DNA from: Clostridia bacterium
GTDB lineage: Bacteria; Bacillota; Clostridia; Christensenellales; UBA3700
Assembly: GCA_900772745.1 (NCBI GenBank)
Contig: CAAGRV010000063.1
Location: 1 to 39,569 of the forward strand
Direction of reading: 5' to 3'
DNA length: 39,569 nucleotides
Shown here piece after piece: positions 15,617 through 25,209 of the stretch (position 1 is its first letter; each line of letters opens with the position of its first letter). The notes beneath the pieces were generated by a model. The model was given only the letters and a program-made list of their open reading frames with translations. It was not told the DNA's origin and did not search any database. The position numbers were made by a program, and so were the translations under genes.

Positions 15617-16534
15617 ATGGCGAAAAAGGATTTTTTACAACTAAATGGTGTATCAAAGGAAGTGTTGACGCACTTGCTTGAGAGAGCGAAGTTTATGAAA
15701 CAAGCTGTCAAGGAAGGCAACCCTCCCCAAGACATTCTCAAAGGCAAAATGGTAGTCAATATGTTTTTCGAGAATTCTACTCGTACACGTTGTTCGTTTG
15801 AGAGCGCAGCAAAATATTTGGGAGCGGAGTGTGTATCAATGTCAGTGGCTCAGTCTTCTGTCCAAAAGGGCGAGACTTTGGTCGACACCGCTGTCACACT
15901 TGACAAAATGTTCCCAGACGTGATGGTAGTACGCCACTCAATGGCGGGAGCTCCAAAGATTGTGGCAGACCACGTCAAAGCGTCTGTTATCAATGCGGGC
16001 GACGGATTGCACGCTCACCCAACCCAAGCTTTGCTAGATATGTTCACTATGCAAGAGATTTTTGGAAGACTTGAGGGCTTGAATGTGGCTATCGTAGGCG
16101 ATATCAAGCACAGCAGAGTTGTCAGAAGTAATATCGAGGGGCTCAAAACTATGGGCGCAAATGTTAAAGTGTATGGACCAAACACACTTATGCCAAAGGA
16201 TGCGGACAAACTAGATTGTCACGTATGCAAAAATATCAACGAGGCTTTTGTGGGCAGTGACGTGGTGATGGGATTGCGTATCCAGCTCGAACGCCAACAA
16301 AAAGGACTTTTCCCAAGCGCAGGCGAGTACAACAAGTATTATGGTATCAATCTCGACAGAATGGCGCTTGCCAACAAAGGGGCGGTGGTTATGCACCCAG
16401 GACCAGTCAATCGTGGCATAGAGATTTCGCACGACGTGTTGGACAGCGATATTTGCGTCAAGGACGAACAAGTATCCAACGGACTTGCAGTGCGTATGGC
16501 ATTGCTAGAAATGCTTTGTAAGGAGAGAGTATGA
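15617..16534 (+). CDS. pyrB: Aspartate carbamoyltransferase catalytic subunit
   Basis: A 305-residue transcarbamylase that joins carbamoyl phosphate and aspartate, the first committed pyrimidine step. The carbamoyl-phosphate motif is 'FFENSTRTRCSFESA'; 'HPTQALLDMFT' and 'VMHPGPVNRGIEI' are the other active-site motifs. No pyrI regulatory chain follows, so it is the unregulated trimer type. TAGGAGA precedes ATG 15617. It overlaps pyrC by 4 bases. Confidence 0.97.
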   Translation: MAKKDFLQLNGVSKEVLTHLLERAKFMKQAVKEGNPPQDILKGKMVVNMFFENSTRTRCSFESAAKYLGAECVSMSVAQSSVQKGETLVDTAVTLDKMFPDVMVVRHSMAGAPKIVADHVKASVINAGDGLHAHPTQALLDMFTMQEIFGRLEGLNVAIVGDIKHSRVVRSNIEGLKTMGANVKVYGPNTLMPKDADKLDCHVCKNINEAFVGSDVVMGLRIQLERQQKGLFPSAGEYNKYYGINLDRMALANKGAVVMHPGPVNRGIEISHDVLDSDICVKDEQVSNGLAVRMALLEMLCKERV

Positions 16535-17787
16535 GTATTTTAATCAAGAATGTAAAAATCAATAACAAAGTGCAAGATATGTTGATAGGAGGTGACCGCA
16601 TTGTCAAGATTGGAAGTGTTCAAGCCAATGCAGATGAGGTCATTGACGCCCAAGGCTTGACAGCTTTGCCAGCTTTCGTGGATATACACACTCATCTAAG
16701 AGAACCAGGATTCGAGCGTAAAGAGAATATTGCCAGCGGTGCAATGGCGGCTGTTGCGGGCGGTTATGCAAGTATATGTTGTATGCCCAACACCAAGCCA
16801 GTCACCGACAACGCATATATCGTCAAATATATCATCGACAGGGCAAGAGAGGCAGACAAAGCCAAAGTTTATCCTATCGGAGCAATCAGCGTAGGACTCC
16901 AAGGCGAGTTGATGGCAGAGATGGGCAAGATGAAAGAGGCAGGTGCTGTGGCTATGAGCGACGATGGTCAACCAGTTACCACCGCCCAACTTATGCGACT
17001 TGCGTTGGAATATGCCAAGGACTTTGACTTGTTACTTATCAGTCATTGTGAAGACAAGGGACTTGTTGACGGCGGTGTGATGAACGAGGGATTCAACGCA
17101 ACCCAAATGGGACTCAAAGGCATTCCTAGTGCGGCAGAAGACGTGATGATTGCAAGAGAAATCATTTTGGCGCAAATGCTCGATACCAAAGTGCATATTG
17201 CCCATGTCAGCACCAAGAGCGGCGTCCAACTGGTGAGAGAGGCAAAGGCAAGAGGCGTCAAGGTAAGTTGTGAAACATGTCCACACTATATCGCAGGCAC
17301 TGATGACCTAGTAAGAGGCTACAACACTATGGCGAAAGTCAACCCACCACTTAGGGAAGAGGCAGACCGCCAAGCAGTCATTCAAGGTTTGGTAGACGGC
17401 ACTATTGATTGTATTGCAACCGACCACGCTCCACACACCAAGGAAGACAAAGAATGCGAATTCAACCTTGCGATGAACGGCATATCTGGTATCGAAACAG
17501 CTTTTGCGCTCAGTTATACCTACCTTGTAGACAGCGGACTTATGAGCCTAGACAAGCTAAGCGACTTGATGAGCAAAACTCCTGCTGAGCTGGTTGGCAT
17601 ACCTTATGGCAAACTAGAAGAGGGCGGACTTGCCGATATTACACTTGTGGATTTGGACAATGTTTACAAGATAGACAGGACTAAGTTCTACTCCAAAGGA
17701 AAGAATACTCCATTCGACAACTTTGAAGTCAAAGGAAAAGTAAAATATACACTCGTAGACGGAAAAATAAAATTTAAGGAAATATAG
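16531..17787 (+). CDS. pyrC: Dihydroorotase, class I
   Basis: A 418-residue amidohydrolase that closes carbamoyl-aspartate to dihydroorotate. Metal-binding 'FVDIHTHLREPG' near residues 50-61, 'HCEDKGLV', 'IAHVSTKSG', and the catalytic-Asp motif 'CIATDHAPHTKEDK' identify a class I enzyme with two metals. Coupled to pyrB by an ATGA overlap and only two bases from pyrF. Confidence 0.97.
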   Translation: MSILIKNVKINNKVQDMLIGGDRIVKIGSVQANADEVIDAQGLTALPAFVDIHTHLREPGFERKENIASGAMAAVAGGYASICCMPNTKPVTDNAYIVKYIIDRAREADKAKVYPIGAISVGLQGELMAEMGKMKEAGAVAMSDDGQPVTTAQLMRLALEYAKDFDLLLISHCEDKGLVDGGVMNEGFNATQMGLKGIPSAAEDVMIAREIILAQMLDTKVHIAHVSTKSGVQLVREAKARGVKVSCETCPHYIAGTDDLVRGYNTMAKVNPPLREEADRQAVIQGLVDGTIDCIATDHAPHTKEDKECEFNLAMNGISGIETAFALSYTYLVDSGLMSLDKLSDLMSKTPAELVGIPYGKLEEGGLADITLVDLDNVYKIDRTKFYSKGKNTPFDNFEVKGKVKYTLVDGKIKFKEI

Positions 17788-17789
17788 AT

Positions 17790-18689
17790 ATGATAATTGA
17801 CCAACTTATTGAAAAAATTCAACTAACCAACAATCCATCAGTCATTGGATTGGATACATGTATTGATTATTTGCCTACCGAAATGTACGAAAAATGTACA
17901 ACTCTCGAAGAGGCAGGCAAGCAAATTACTAAGTTCAACTTCGACCTTATCGACACTTTGAAAGACGTTATTCCAGCCGTAAAAGTACAAGTTGCTTACT
18001 ATGAAATGTACGGCGTGGAAGGTATGAAAGCTTTCAAGAATACCATTGATTATGCAAGAGAAAATGGACTTCTCGTTATATCTGACATCAAGCGTAATGA
18101 CATTGGCTCTACCGCTGGCGCATACAGCAAAGCTCATATCGGTAAGTGCAAACTTGCGGGCAGTGAAGTGACGCCATTCGAGACTGATTTTATCACAGTC
18201 AATGGCTATCTTGGCAGTGACGGCATTTTGCCATTCGTGGAAGATTGTAAAAAATACGACAAAGGTTTGTTCGCTTTGGTCAAGACTTCCAATCCAACAA
18301 GTGGCGAGCTCCAAGACAAACTTATGGAGAATGGCAAAACTTTGTATGACAATATGGCAACACTTGTAGATGGTTGGGGTAGCGAACTTGTTGGCAAATA
18401 TGGTTATAGCAGTGTGGGCGCAGTAGTAGGCGCAACTCACATGGAGCAAGCCGCAGCTATCCGCAAGGCTCATCCAAACTTGTTCTTCCTTATCCCTGGA
18501 TATGGCGCTCAAGGAGGCAAGGCAGAAGACTTGGCAGTATGTTTCGAGAACAAAATGGGCGGTATCGTCAATTCTTCTCGTGGAATTTTGTGCGCATACA
18601 AAAAGCCAGCTTACCAAGGACTTGACTACAAAGAGGCAGCACTCAAAGCGGCTATTGATATGCAAAAGGATATTACAAGGTGTCTATGA
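17790..18689 (+). CDS. pyrF: Orotidine 5'-phosphate decarboxylase, type 2
   Basis: A 299-residue TIM-barrel enzyme that converts OMP to UMP. 'SVIGLDTCIDYLP' at the N-terminus and the catalytic 'ISDIKRNDIGSTAGAYSKA' (D-x-K-x-x-D) place it in the longer type 2 group rather than the ~230-residue type 1. 'FLIPGYGAQGG' is the phosphate-binding loop. It overlaps pyrK by 4 bases. Confidence 0.96.
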   Translation: MIIDQLIEKIQLTNNPSVIGLDTCIDYLPTEMYEKCTTLEEAGKQITKFNFDLIDTLKDVIPAVKVQVAYYEMYGVEGMKAFKNTIDYARENGLLVISDIKRNDIGSTAGAYSKAHIGKCKLAGSEVTPFETDFITVNGYLGSDGILPFVEDCKKYDKGLFALVKTSNPTSGELQDKLMENGKTLYDNMATLVDGWGSELVGKYGYSSVGAVVGATHMEQAAAIRKAHPNLFFLIPGYGAQGGKAEDLAVCFENKMGGIVNSSRGILCAYKKPAYQGLDYKEAALKAAIDMQKDITRCL

Positions 18690-19456
18690 GAGATATAGTT
18701 TGCAAAATATTGTCCAACAAAGAAGTTGGAGAAAATATATTCGAAATGGTGTTGTCCGCTGACAGAGTGGACGACATTCAAGGCGGTCAATTCGTCAATA
18801 TTCAGTTGCCCAACAAAGAAATGTTGCTCCGCAGACCATTTTGCTTGTGCGACTTCGATGAAGAAAACAAGACTTTTACCATTTGTTATGCAGTGGTAGG
18901 CGAAGGCACTAAGGTATTGAGCGGACTTGCCGTTGGAGAACAACTCAAAGCAACTCTTCCACTAGGCAACGGCTTTTTGCCAAGCGGAAAATACAAAAAG
19001 ATTATGCTCATTGGTGGCGGAATGGGAAGTGCCGTTTTGCCAGCAATCGCAAGACGCAACAAGGACGTAGAATGCGTGTGTTATCTAGGTTTTGCAAACA
19101 AAGGCAAAGTTGTGCTGGAAGAAAAACTTGGCGAAGTGTGCTCTAAGGTGGTTGTGGCGACCGATGACGGAAGTTATGGCGAGAGCGGTTTTGTGACCAA
19201 CATTGCTAAGGCGGACTTGGACAAGTTGGGCGTGGACGCAATCTTTTGCTGTGGACCAGAAGTTATGTACAGAGCAATCAAGAAGACTTTTGCTGATGTG
19301 AACATTCCTATCTTTGTGTCACTCGAACAAAGAATGGGTTGTGGCATAGGAGCTTGCCTTGTATGCAACTGCAAGATTGAGCGAGAGGGCAAACAAGGTT
19401 ATTATCGTGTGTGCAAAGACGGACCGGTATTCGAGTTGAAAGAGGTGGTATTGTGA
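18686..19456 (+). CDS. pyrK: Dihydroorotate dehydrogenase electron-transfer subunit PyrK
   Basis: A 256-residue FAD and [2Fe-2S] protein that passes electrons from dihydroorotate (via PyrD) to NAD+. The FAD domain contains 'LLRRPFCLCDF', the NAD domain 'LIGGGMGSAVLPAIARR' and 'IFCCGPEVMYRA', and the C-terminal cluster site 'GCGIGACLVCNCKI' with a last Cys in 'YRVCKDGP'. The ATG at 18686 overlaps the pyrF stop (ATGA); a GTG two codons earlier is a less likely start. The pair PyrK/PyrD defines a class 1B enzyme. Confidence 0.96.
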   Translation: MRDIVCKILSNKEVGENIFEMVLSADRVDDIQGGQFVNIQLPNKEMLLRRPFCLCDFDEENKTFTICYAVVGEGTKVLSGLAVGEQLKATLPLGNGFLPSGKYKKIMLIGGGMGSAVLPAIARRNKDVECVCYLGFANKGKVVLEEKLGEVCSKVVVATDDGSYGESGFVTNIAKADLDKLGVDAIFCCGPEVMYRAIKKTFADVNIPIFVSLEQRMGCGIGACLVCNCKIEREGKQGYYRVCKDGPVFELKEVVL

Positions 19457-20364
19457 GCAATTTGAAAGTAAATATTGCGGGCGTAGAATTCAAAAATCCT
19501 ATCATCACAGCCAGCGGAACTTTTGGTTTTGGTAGAGAATTCAACAACTTTTATCCGCTGTCAGACCTTGGCGGTATATGTACAAAGGGATTGACGCTTA
19601 TGCCTCGTGATGGCAATCCTGCTCCTCGTATTGCAGAAACTAAGAGCGGTATTATCAACAGCGTAGGACTTCAAAATCCAGGCATCGACCATTATCTTGC
19701 GACTGATGACAAGTGGCTAGCCGAGCAAGACACGGTTGTGATTGCCAACATTGCAGGCGCAAGTTTGGACGACTATATCGCAATGGGCGAAAAAATCAAC
19801 GAGAGCAACGCTCAAATGGTAGAACTCAACATTTCTTGTCCAAACGTAAAGGCGGGTGGTATGGCGTTCGGCGTGCTCCCTGCATCGGTAGAACAAGTGA
19901 CCAGAGCTGTCAAGGACGTGTGCAAAAAGCCAGTTATCACCAAGCTTAGCCCAAATGTATCTTGCATTGCAGACAATGCAAAAGCTGCCCAAAACGGCGG
20001 AGCGGACGGCATTTCACTTATCAATACACTCAGCGCTATGGCAGTCAATTACAAGACTCGCAAGCCTATTCTTTTCAACAACAACGGCGGACTTAGCGGT
20101 GCTTGCGTCAAGCCTGTTGCTTTGAAAATGGTGTGGGATTGTTACAATGCAGTAGACATTCCTATCATAGGTCTTGGGGGCATTACCAGTTATACTGACG
20201 TGTTGGAATTTATGATATGCGGTGCAAGAGCTGTCCAAGTGGGTACATACAACTTCACAGAGCCTATGGGTGCAAGCCAAATTGCAAAGGACTTGGAGAA
20301 TTATGTAAAAGAGCAAGATATGGATATCAACGACCTTGTCGGAAGTCTTATTTTGAACAAATAA
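19453..20364 (+). CDS. pyrD: Dihydroorotate dehydrogenase (class 1B) catalytic subunit
   Basis: A 303-residue FMN TIM-barrel that oxidises dihydroorotate to orotate. The active-site Cys lies in 'VELNISCPNVKAGGMAFG'; 'ITASGTFGFGREF', 'LINTLSAMAVNYKT' and 'IGLGGITSYTD' are FMN or phosphate contacts. The frame is open further upstream, but GTG 19453 gives the expected N-terminus (SNLKVNIAGVEF), overlaps the pyrK stop as GTGA and follows AGAGGTGG, so it is preferred. Confidence 0.95.
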   Translation: MSNLKVNIAGVEFKNPIITASGTFGFGREFNNFYPLSDLGGICTKGLTLMPRDGNPAPRIAETKSGIINSVGLQNPGIDHYLATDDKWLAEQDTVVIANIAGASLDDYIAMGEKINESNAQMVELNISCPNVKAGGMAFGVLPASVEQVTRAVKDVCKKPVITKLSPNVSCIADNAKAAQNGGADGISLINTLSAMAVNYKTRKPILFNNNGGLSGACVKPVALKMVWDCYNAVDIPIIGLGGITSYTDVLEFMICGARAVQVGTYNFTEPMGASQIAKDLENYVKEQDMDINDLVGSLILNK

Positions 20365-20389
20365 AAACAAAAATATAGGAGATATAGTT

Positions 20390-20974
20390 ATGACACAAGA
20401 AGAAGCATTGGAAATTTATCGTAGTACAGGTGCAATTTTGCACGGACATTTTCGCCTAACATCAGGCAGACATAGTGACACTTATATGCAAAGTGCAAAG
20501 GTATTCGTTGACACCAAGTCAAGCGAGGCTTTGTGCAAAGGCTTGGCAGAGAAGTTGCAAGATATGGAAATCGACCTTGTTATCTCTCCTGCAGTTGGCG
20601 GTATTTTGATGGGATACGAAGTTGCTAGACAACTTGGCAAGCCAAATATTTTCGCCGAGAGAGAAAATGGCGAGATGACCCTAAGACGTGGTTTTTCTAT
20701 CGAAAAAGGCACTAAGGTGCTCGTATGCGAAGACGTTGTGACCACTGGTGGTTCTGTTAAGGAAGTTATCGCTTTGGTACAAGAGCTTGGCGCTGAGGTT
20801 CAAGCAGTTGCGTCTATCGTAGACAGAAGCAATGGCAAAGTTGACTTTGGAGTGAAGTTCGTCAACCTCATCAGTATGGACGTTGTTTCTTATGAGCCAG
20901 AAGATTGCCCAATCTGCAAAGAAGGCAAAATCGAGCTTGTAAAACCAGGTAGCAGACAAATTTTCAAGAAATAA
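20390..20974 (+). CDS. pyrE: Orotate phosphoribosyltransferase
   Basis: A 194-residue type I phosphoribosyltransferase that joins orotate to PRPP. The PRPP-binding loop is 'VLVCEDVVTTGGSVKEV', and 'FRLTSGRHSDTYMQSAK' is the flexible catalytic region. TAGGAGA precedes the start. This closes the chain from carbamoyl phosphate to UMP together with pyrF upstream. Confidence 0.96.
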   Translation: MTQEEALEIYRSTGAILHGHFRLTSGRHSDTYMQSAKVFVDTKSSEALCKGLAEKLQDMEIDLVISPAVGGILMGYEVARQLGKPNIFAERENGEMTLRRGFSIEKGTKVLVCEDVVTTGGSVKEVIALVQELGAEVQAVASIVDRSNGKVDFGVKFVNLISMDVVSYEPEDCPICKEGKIELVKPGSRQIFKK

Positions 20975-20992
20975 ATCAAATAGGAGGCGTAT

Positions 20993-21817
20993 ATGCAAGA
21001 GTGGAAAGTTCAACTTGACGAGGCTTGGGAAGATGTCAAGTCCAAGGTAGATTTTCAGCCAGAGGTAGCCATAATTTTGGGCTCTGGACTGGGCAATTTT
21101 GCTGACAATATCAAGGTGGAGAAGACTTTGTCTTACAACGAAATCAAGTATATGCCTCACAGCACTGTCCAAGGACACAAAGGTAGATTTGTCTTTGGAT
21201 ATATTGGCAATACTCGTGTGGTTGCTATGCAAGGCAGAGTGCATTTGTATGAGGGTTACACCGCCCAACAAGTCGTTATGCCTGTTAGGTTGATGGCGAA
21301 GATGGGCGCAAAATACTTGGTTGTGACCAATGCCGCTGGCGGTATTGCTTATACCCAAGTTGGCACGCTTATGCTCATCACGGACCATATATCGAGTTTT
21401 GTTCCATCTCCGCTCATCGGCGAAAACTATGAAGAATTGGGCGAGAGATTCCCTGATATGTCGCACGCATATTCTTACAGATTGTCGTCGCTAGCTTGTG
21501 ACGTAGCGGAAGAAATGGGCATAGAGCTGGGACGTGGCGTGTATATTCAATTCACTGGTCCACAGTTCGAAAGTCCTGCCGAAATACGTATGGCGGACAG
21601 ATTGGGCGCAGATGCAGTCGGAATGTCTACCGCAATCGAAGTCATCGCCGCCAACCATATTGGTATGGAAGTGCTTGGCATATCTTGTATCACCAATCCA
21701 GCTTGTGGATTGAGCGACGAGAGTTTGTCGCACGTAGACGTGCAAAAGGCGGCAGATATTGCTGGCGAAAATTTGAGCAAACTTATTTGTTCGGTAGTCG
21801 AGAGAATAAAGGAATAA
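20993..21817 (+). CDS. punA: Purine nucleoside phosphorylase (trimeric type)
   Basis: A 274-residue phosphorylase that splits inosine or guanosine with phosphate. Motifs: phosphate loop 'IILGSGLGNFAD', 'VQGHKGRFVFGYIG', 'QGRVHLYEGY', 'VTNAAGGIA', and the purine-binding Glu and Asn around 'FTGPQFESPAEIRM' and 'ITNPACGLSDE'. GGAGG 8 bases before the start. It follows pyrE in the same run, linking purine salvage to the pyrimidine operon. Confidence 0.94.
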   Translation: MQEWKVQLDEAWEDVKSKVDFQPEVAIILGSGLGNFADNIKVEKTLSYNEIKYMPHSTVQGHKGRFVFGYIGNTRVVAMQGRVHLYEGYTAQQVVMPVRLMAKMGAKYLVVTNAAGGIAYTQVGTLMLITDHISSFVPSPLIGENYEELGERFPDMSHAYSYRLSSLACDVAEEMGIELGRGVYIQFTGPQFESPAEIRMADRLGADAVGMSTAIEVIAANHIGMEVLGISCITNPACGLSDESLSHVDVQKAADIAGENLSKLICSVVERIKE

Positions 21818-21820
21818 AAA

Positions 21821-23110
21821 ATGATATACAGATTTTACAACGCAAAAATACTCACCAAAGATAACGGAATTATCGACGGCGAAATGTGGGTGGAATATGG
21901 CAAAATTACGTTTTTGTCATATTGTACGCCACTTATTTTGATGCCTTGGGACAGAGAAATTGATATGGGCGGCAATCTCATTATGCCAGCTTTCAAGAAT
22001 GCTCATACCCATTCTCCTATGACGTTTTTGCGTTCGTTTGCTGACGATTTGCCACTGGATAAGTGGTTGTTCGACAAGGTTTTTCCTTATGAGGCCAAAC
22101 TTACGGGCGAAGATTGTTATTGGCTGTCTAGGCTTGCAATTCTCGAATATTTGTCCAGCGGTGTGAGCGCGGTCAGCGATATGTATTTTTATCTCGAAGA
22201 CATCGCTAGCGCTTTTGTAGACAGCGGTATGCGCAACGTAATACTCGAAGGTATTACCCAGTCCAACGGACCAAAGGATAAGCTCTTCCCAAGGCTAGAT
22301 GAAGGCAAAGCTAAGCTCGACGGCAAGGGCGGATTGATAGAATACCGACTTGGTTTACATGCAGAGTACACCAACGAAATGGTCAATTTGCAAGCAATGA
22401 ACGAGTATTTGCATACCTACAAAATGCCACTTTATACGCACATGAGCGAGACTTTGAAAGAAGTGGAAAATTGCAAACAAAAATATGGCAAGTCGCCAGT
22501 CAAACTTATGAATGATATGGGTATGTTCGACTATGGCGCAACTATATATCACGGCGTATGGCTAGACGACGAAGATATTGACATTTTGGCAGAGCGTAAG
22601 GCAAGTGTTGTCACCTGTCCTGCCAGCAATCTAAAACTTGCGAGCGGTATAGCTCCAATCGAAAAATTGCTTGCGAAAGGCGTCAATGTCGGCATAGGTA
22701 CGGACGGACCTGCCTCCAACAACTGTTTGGATATGTTCAGAGAAATGTTCCTAGTCACTGCGCTCCAAAAATACGTAAACAACAAAGCTGACGCTCTCGA
22801 CGGGGCAAAAGTGCTCCAAATGGCGACGGAAGGCTCGGCAAAAGCTATGCAAATGCAAGGTTTGGACGGCTTGTACGTGGGAGCAAAAGCCGACCTTGTA
22901 GTCATCGACCTAGACCAACCAAATATGCAACCTGTGCACAATATCGTCAAAAATATCGTGTATGCGGGCAGTAAGACCAATGTCAAGATGACTATGATAA
23001 ATGGCGAAATCAAATACGAAAATGGCGAATATTTTGTGGGCGAGGATATAGACAGAATTTATGCCAAGGCTCAAAAAATTGCTGACCGTATCAAAAGGGA
23101 GGTAAAATGA
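21821..23110 (+). CDS. mtaD: S-adenosylhomocysteine / 5'-methylthioadenosine deaminase family amidohydrolase
   Basis: A 429-residue metal-dependent amidohydrolase of the MtaD/SAH-deaminase (TrzA/AtzA) group. Metal ligands: 'PAFKNAHTHSPMTFLRSFAD' (HxH), 'GLHAEYTNE', 'YHGVWLDDEDI', and the Asp in 'GIGTDGPASNN'. These enzymes deaminate SAH, MTA or adenosine. It starts 3 bases after the punA stop, so the two fit one adenosine-derivative salvage step. Substrate preference cannot be read. It overlaps the next gene by 4 bases. Confidence 0.88.
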   Translation: MIYRFYNAKILTKDNGIIDGEMWVEYGKITFLSYCTPLILMPWDREIDMGGNLIMPAFKNAHTHSPMTFLRSFADDLPLDKWLFDKVFPYEAKLTGEDCYWLSRLAILEYLSSGVSAVSDMYFYLEDIASAFVDSGMRNVILEGITQSNGPKDKLFPRLDEGKAKLDGKGGLIEYRLGLHAEYTNEMVNLQAMNEYLHTYKMPLYTHMSETLKEVENCKQKYGKSPVKLMNDMGMFDYGATIYHGVWLDDEDIDILAERKASVVTCPASNLKLASGIAPIEKLLAKGVNVGIGTDGPASNNCLDMFREMFLVTALQKYVNNKADALDGAKVLQMATEGSAKAMQMQGLDGLYVGAKADLVVIDLDQPNMQPVHNIVKNIVYAGSKTNVKMTMINGEIKYENGEYFVGEDIDRIYAKAQKIADRIKREVK

Positions 23111-23577
23111 GTAAAAAGTGGAAAAGCATAACTCTCGTATTGCTTACGATTGTGGTAGTTGTCGGGGTGTTTTTGACTATTTTTTTGGTGGAAAAGAACG
23201 ACCAACGCAACTATATCGAAAGACATATAGACGACCTCAACAAGTCTAGCAAAGTTGACTTTTGTGTAAAGAGTGTGGACATATCCAAGTCAATAGGCGG
23301 AGTGGAGGCGACGGGCGACAAGGTGTGGATGGTAGTCACCATTGACCTTACCGCCAACAAGAATTTTACACTCAAAATGTCGCACTTTAATGTGGACAAA
23401 ACCCAACCTAGCAAAGCTCCAAAATGTTTGAGTGAAAGCCAAAAACTCAATACAGGTGAGCAAAAAACAATCAAACTTGCATTCCAAGTAGATGAGAGTG
23501 GCAAGACTCACAGGCTCTATTGTTTTGGTTACAAAGTCGTGCTAGGCAGTAGTCTTATCGCGCAACCGATTGCGTGA
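23107..23577 (+). CDS. Membrane-anchored hypothetical protein
   Basis: A 156-residue protein with one N-terminal membrane helix (~8-28, 'ITLVLLTIVVVVGVFLTIF') after a short basic start, then an extracytoplasmic domain of alternating strands ('VWMVVTIDLTANKNFTLKMS', 'EQKTIKLAFQVDES') that resembles DUF4352-like Ig-type domains. I do not recognise it firmly. It is coupled to the deaminase gene by ATGA, but its location outside the membrane gives no link to nucleotide metabolism. Confidence 0.75.
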   Translation: MSKKWKSITLVLLTIVVVVGVFLTIFLVEKNDQRNYIERHIDDLNKSSKVDFCVKSVDISKSIGGVEATGDKVWMVVTIDLTANKNFTLKMSHFNVDKTQPSKAPKCLSESQKLNTGEQKTIKLAFQVDESGKTHRLYCFGYKVVLGSSLIAQPIA

Positions 23578-23621
23578 TGAACAAAGTTAGGAAATAATAT
23601 AGATATAGATAGGAGTATGAA

Positions 23622-25196
23622 ATGTTACAAGTAAATGACCTTTTTCTTCAATTCGGCGGAAGAAAGCTGTTTGAAGATGTAAATTTGAAATTCACCGACG
23701 GCAACTGTTATGGCGTCATCGGTGCTAATGGAGCGGGCAAATCTACCTTTTTGAAGATTTTGTCTGGCGAATTAGAGCCTACTCGTGGCACAGTGAGCAA
23801 GGGCAAAAATCAAAGAATAAGCGTGCTTAACCAAAACCAAAACGACTTCGACGAATACACAGTTATGAGAACGGTGTTGATGGGACACAAACGTTTGGTT
23901 GAGATTATGGACGAAAAGGACGCATTGTATTGCAAAGAAGATTTTTCGGAAGAAGACGGAATTAAGGCGAGCGAATTGGAAAACGAATTCGCCGAAATCA
24001 ACGGCTGGGAGGCAGAGAGCGAGGCGGCTGCACTTCTCAACGAACTCAAATTCGGTGAAGAATATCACGATATGCTCATGAGCGAGCTGGACGGCAAACA
24101 AAAAGTTAAGATTTTGCTTGCCCAAGCGTTGTTCGGCAACCCTGATATTTTGATACTGGACGAGCCTACCAACAACCTTGACGCCAAGTCAATTATGTGG
24201 CTCGAGAGATTCTTGATGGACTTCAAGAATACGCTCATCATTGTATCCCACAACCGCCACTTCTTGAACAAAGTTTGTACACATATTTGTGACGTGGACT
24301 ATGGTCAAATCAATATGTTCGTGGGCAACTATGATTTTTGGTATGAGACCAATCAGTTGCTCGCAAAACAAGCAAGAGAGGCCAACAAAAAAGCAGAAGC
24401 AAGAGCCAAAGAGCTCCAAGAGTTTATCGCTCGATTTTCTGCCAATGCTAGCAAGTCAAGACAAGCTACTTCTCGTAAAAAGGAGCTCGAAAAACTTACA
24501 CTCGACGATATCAAACCATCATCTCGCAAATATCCTTATATCAACTTCGACTTTGACGCCGAGCCAGGTAAGGACACCTTGACAGTTGAAGGATTGACCA
24601 AGAAAGGATTTTTCGAGGACATTAGCTTTACCGTCCAAAAGGGGGAAAAAATCGCATTTTTGTCTGACAAATCCATCTCAATTTCGATGCTATTCGACAT
24701 TTTGATGGGCAAAGAAAAGGCTGATGCGGGCACATTTAAGTGGGGCAAAACTATCACTCCTAGCTATGTTCCTCAGAACTTTGACTCATACTTTGACGGC
24801 GTAAATCTCTCGCTTGTCGAGTGGCTAAATCAATATTCTAAGGACAACACAGAGAGCTATCTCAGAAGTTGGCTGGGCAGAATGTTGTTCTCAGGCGAAG
24901 AAGCTTTGAAGAAAGCGTGCGTTTTGTCAGGTGGCGAAAAGGTAAGATGTATGATGGCAAGAGCTATGCTCCAAGCGGGCAACTTCTTGATTCTTGACGA
25001 GCCAACCAACCACCTCGACCTCGAATCTATCCAAGCGCTCAACAAAGGTATGATCAACTTCAAGGGAAGTATGCTGTTCGCATCACACGACCAAGAACTT
25101 ATGCAAACCGTTGCGGACAGAATTATTGAAATCAACAATACAAAGGTATTCGACAAGCTTACAACATACGAAGAATATCTAGAAATGCAAGACTAA
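23622..25196 (+). CDS. ABC-F family ATPase (YkpA/YbiT-like)
   Basis: A 524-residue soluble protein with two ABC domains and no membrane segments, of the ribosome-associated ABC-F family. Domain 1 has Walker A 'GVIGANGAGKSTFLKIL', a weak signature 'MSELDGKQKVKI' and Walker B 'ILILDEPTNNLDAKS'. The basic, helical linker (~240-310, 'ARAKELQEFIARFSANAS') follows. Domain 2 has signature 'CVLSGGEKVRCMMA' and Walker B 'FLILDEPTNHLDLES', but its Walker A position (~345-357) reads 'FLSDKSISISML', lacking the G-K-S/T. GGAGT precedes ATG 23622. Role: probably translation factor rather than drug resistance. Confidence 0.9.
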   Translation: MLQVNDLFLQFGGRKLFEDVNLKFTDGNCYGVIGANGAGKSTFLKILSGELEPTRGTVSKGKNQRISVLNQNQNDFDEYTVMRTVLMGHKRLVEIMDEKDALYCKEDFSEEDGIKASELENEFAEINGWEAESEAAALLNELKFGEEYHDMLMSELDGKQKVKILLAQALFGNPDILILDEPTNNLDAKSIMWLERFLMDFKNTLIIVSHNRHFLNKVCTHICDVDYGQINMFVGNYDFWYETNQLLAKQAREANKKAEARAKELQEFIARFSANASKSRQATSRKKELEKLTLDDIKPSSRKYPYINFDFDAEPGKDTLTVEGLTKKGFFEDISFTVQKGEKIAFLSDKSISISMLFDILMGKEKADAGTFKWGKTITPSYVPQNFDSYFDGVNLSLVEWLNQYSKDNTESYLRSWLGRMLFSGEEALKKACVLSGGEKVRCMMARAMLQAGNFLILDEPTNHLDLESIQALNKGMINFKGSMLFASHDQELMQTVADRIIEINNTKVFDKLTTYEEYLEMQD

Positions 25197-25209
25197 AAAG
25201 GAGAATATT

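Noticed and set aside
17838..18665. 275-codon minus-strand ORF opposite pyrF
   Set aside because: pyrF on the plus strand is unambiguous; the opposite frame is open by codon bias.
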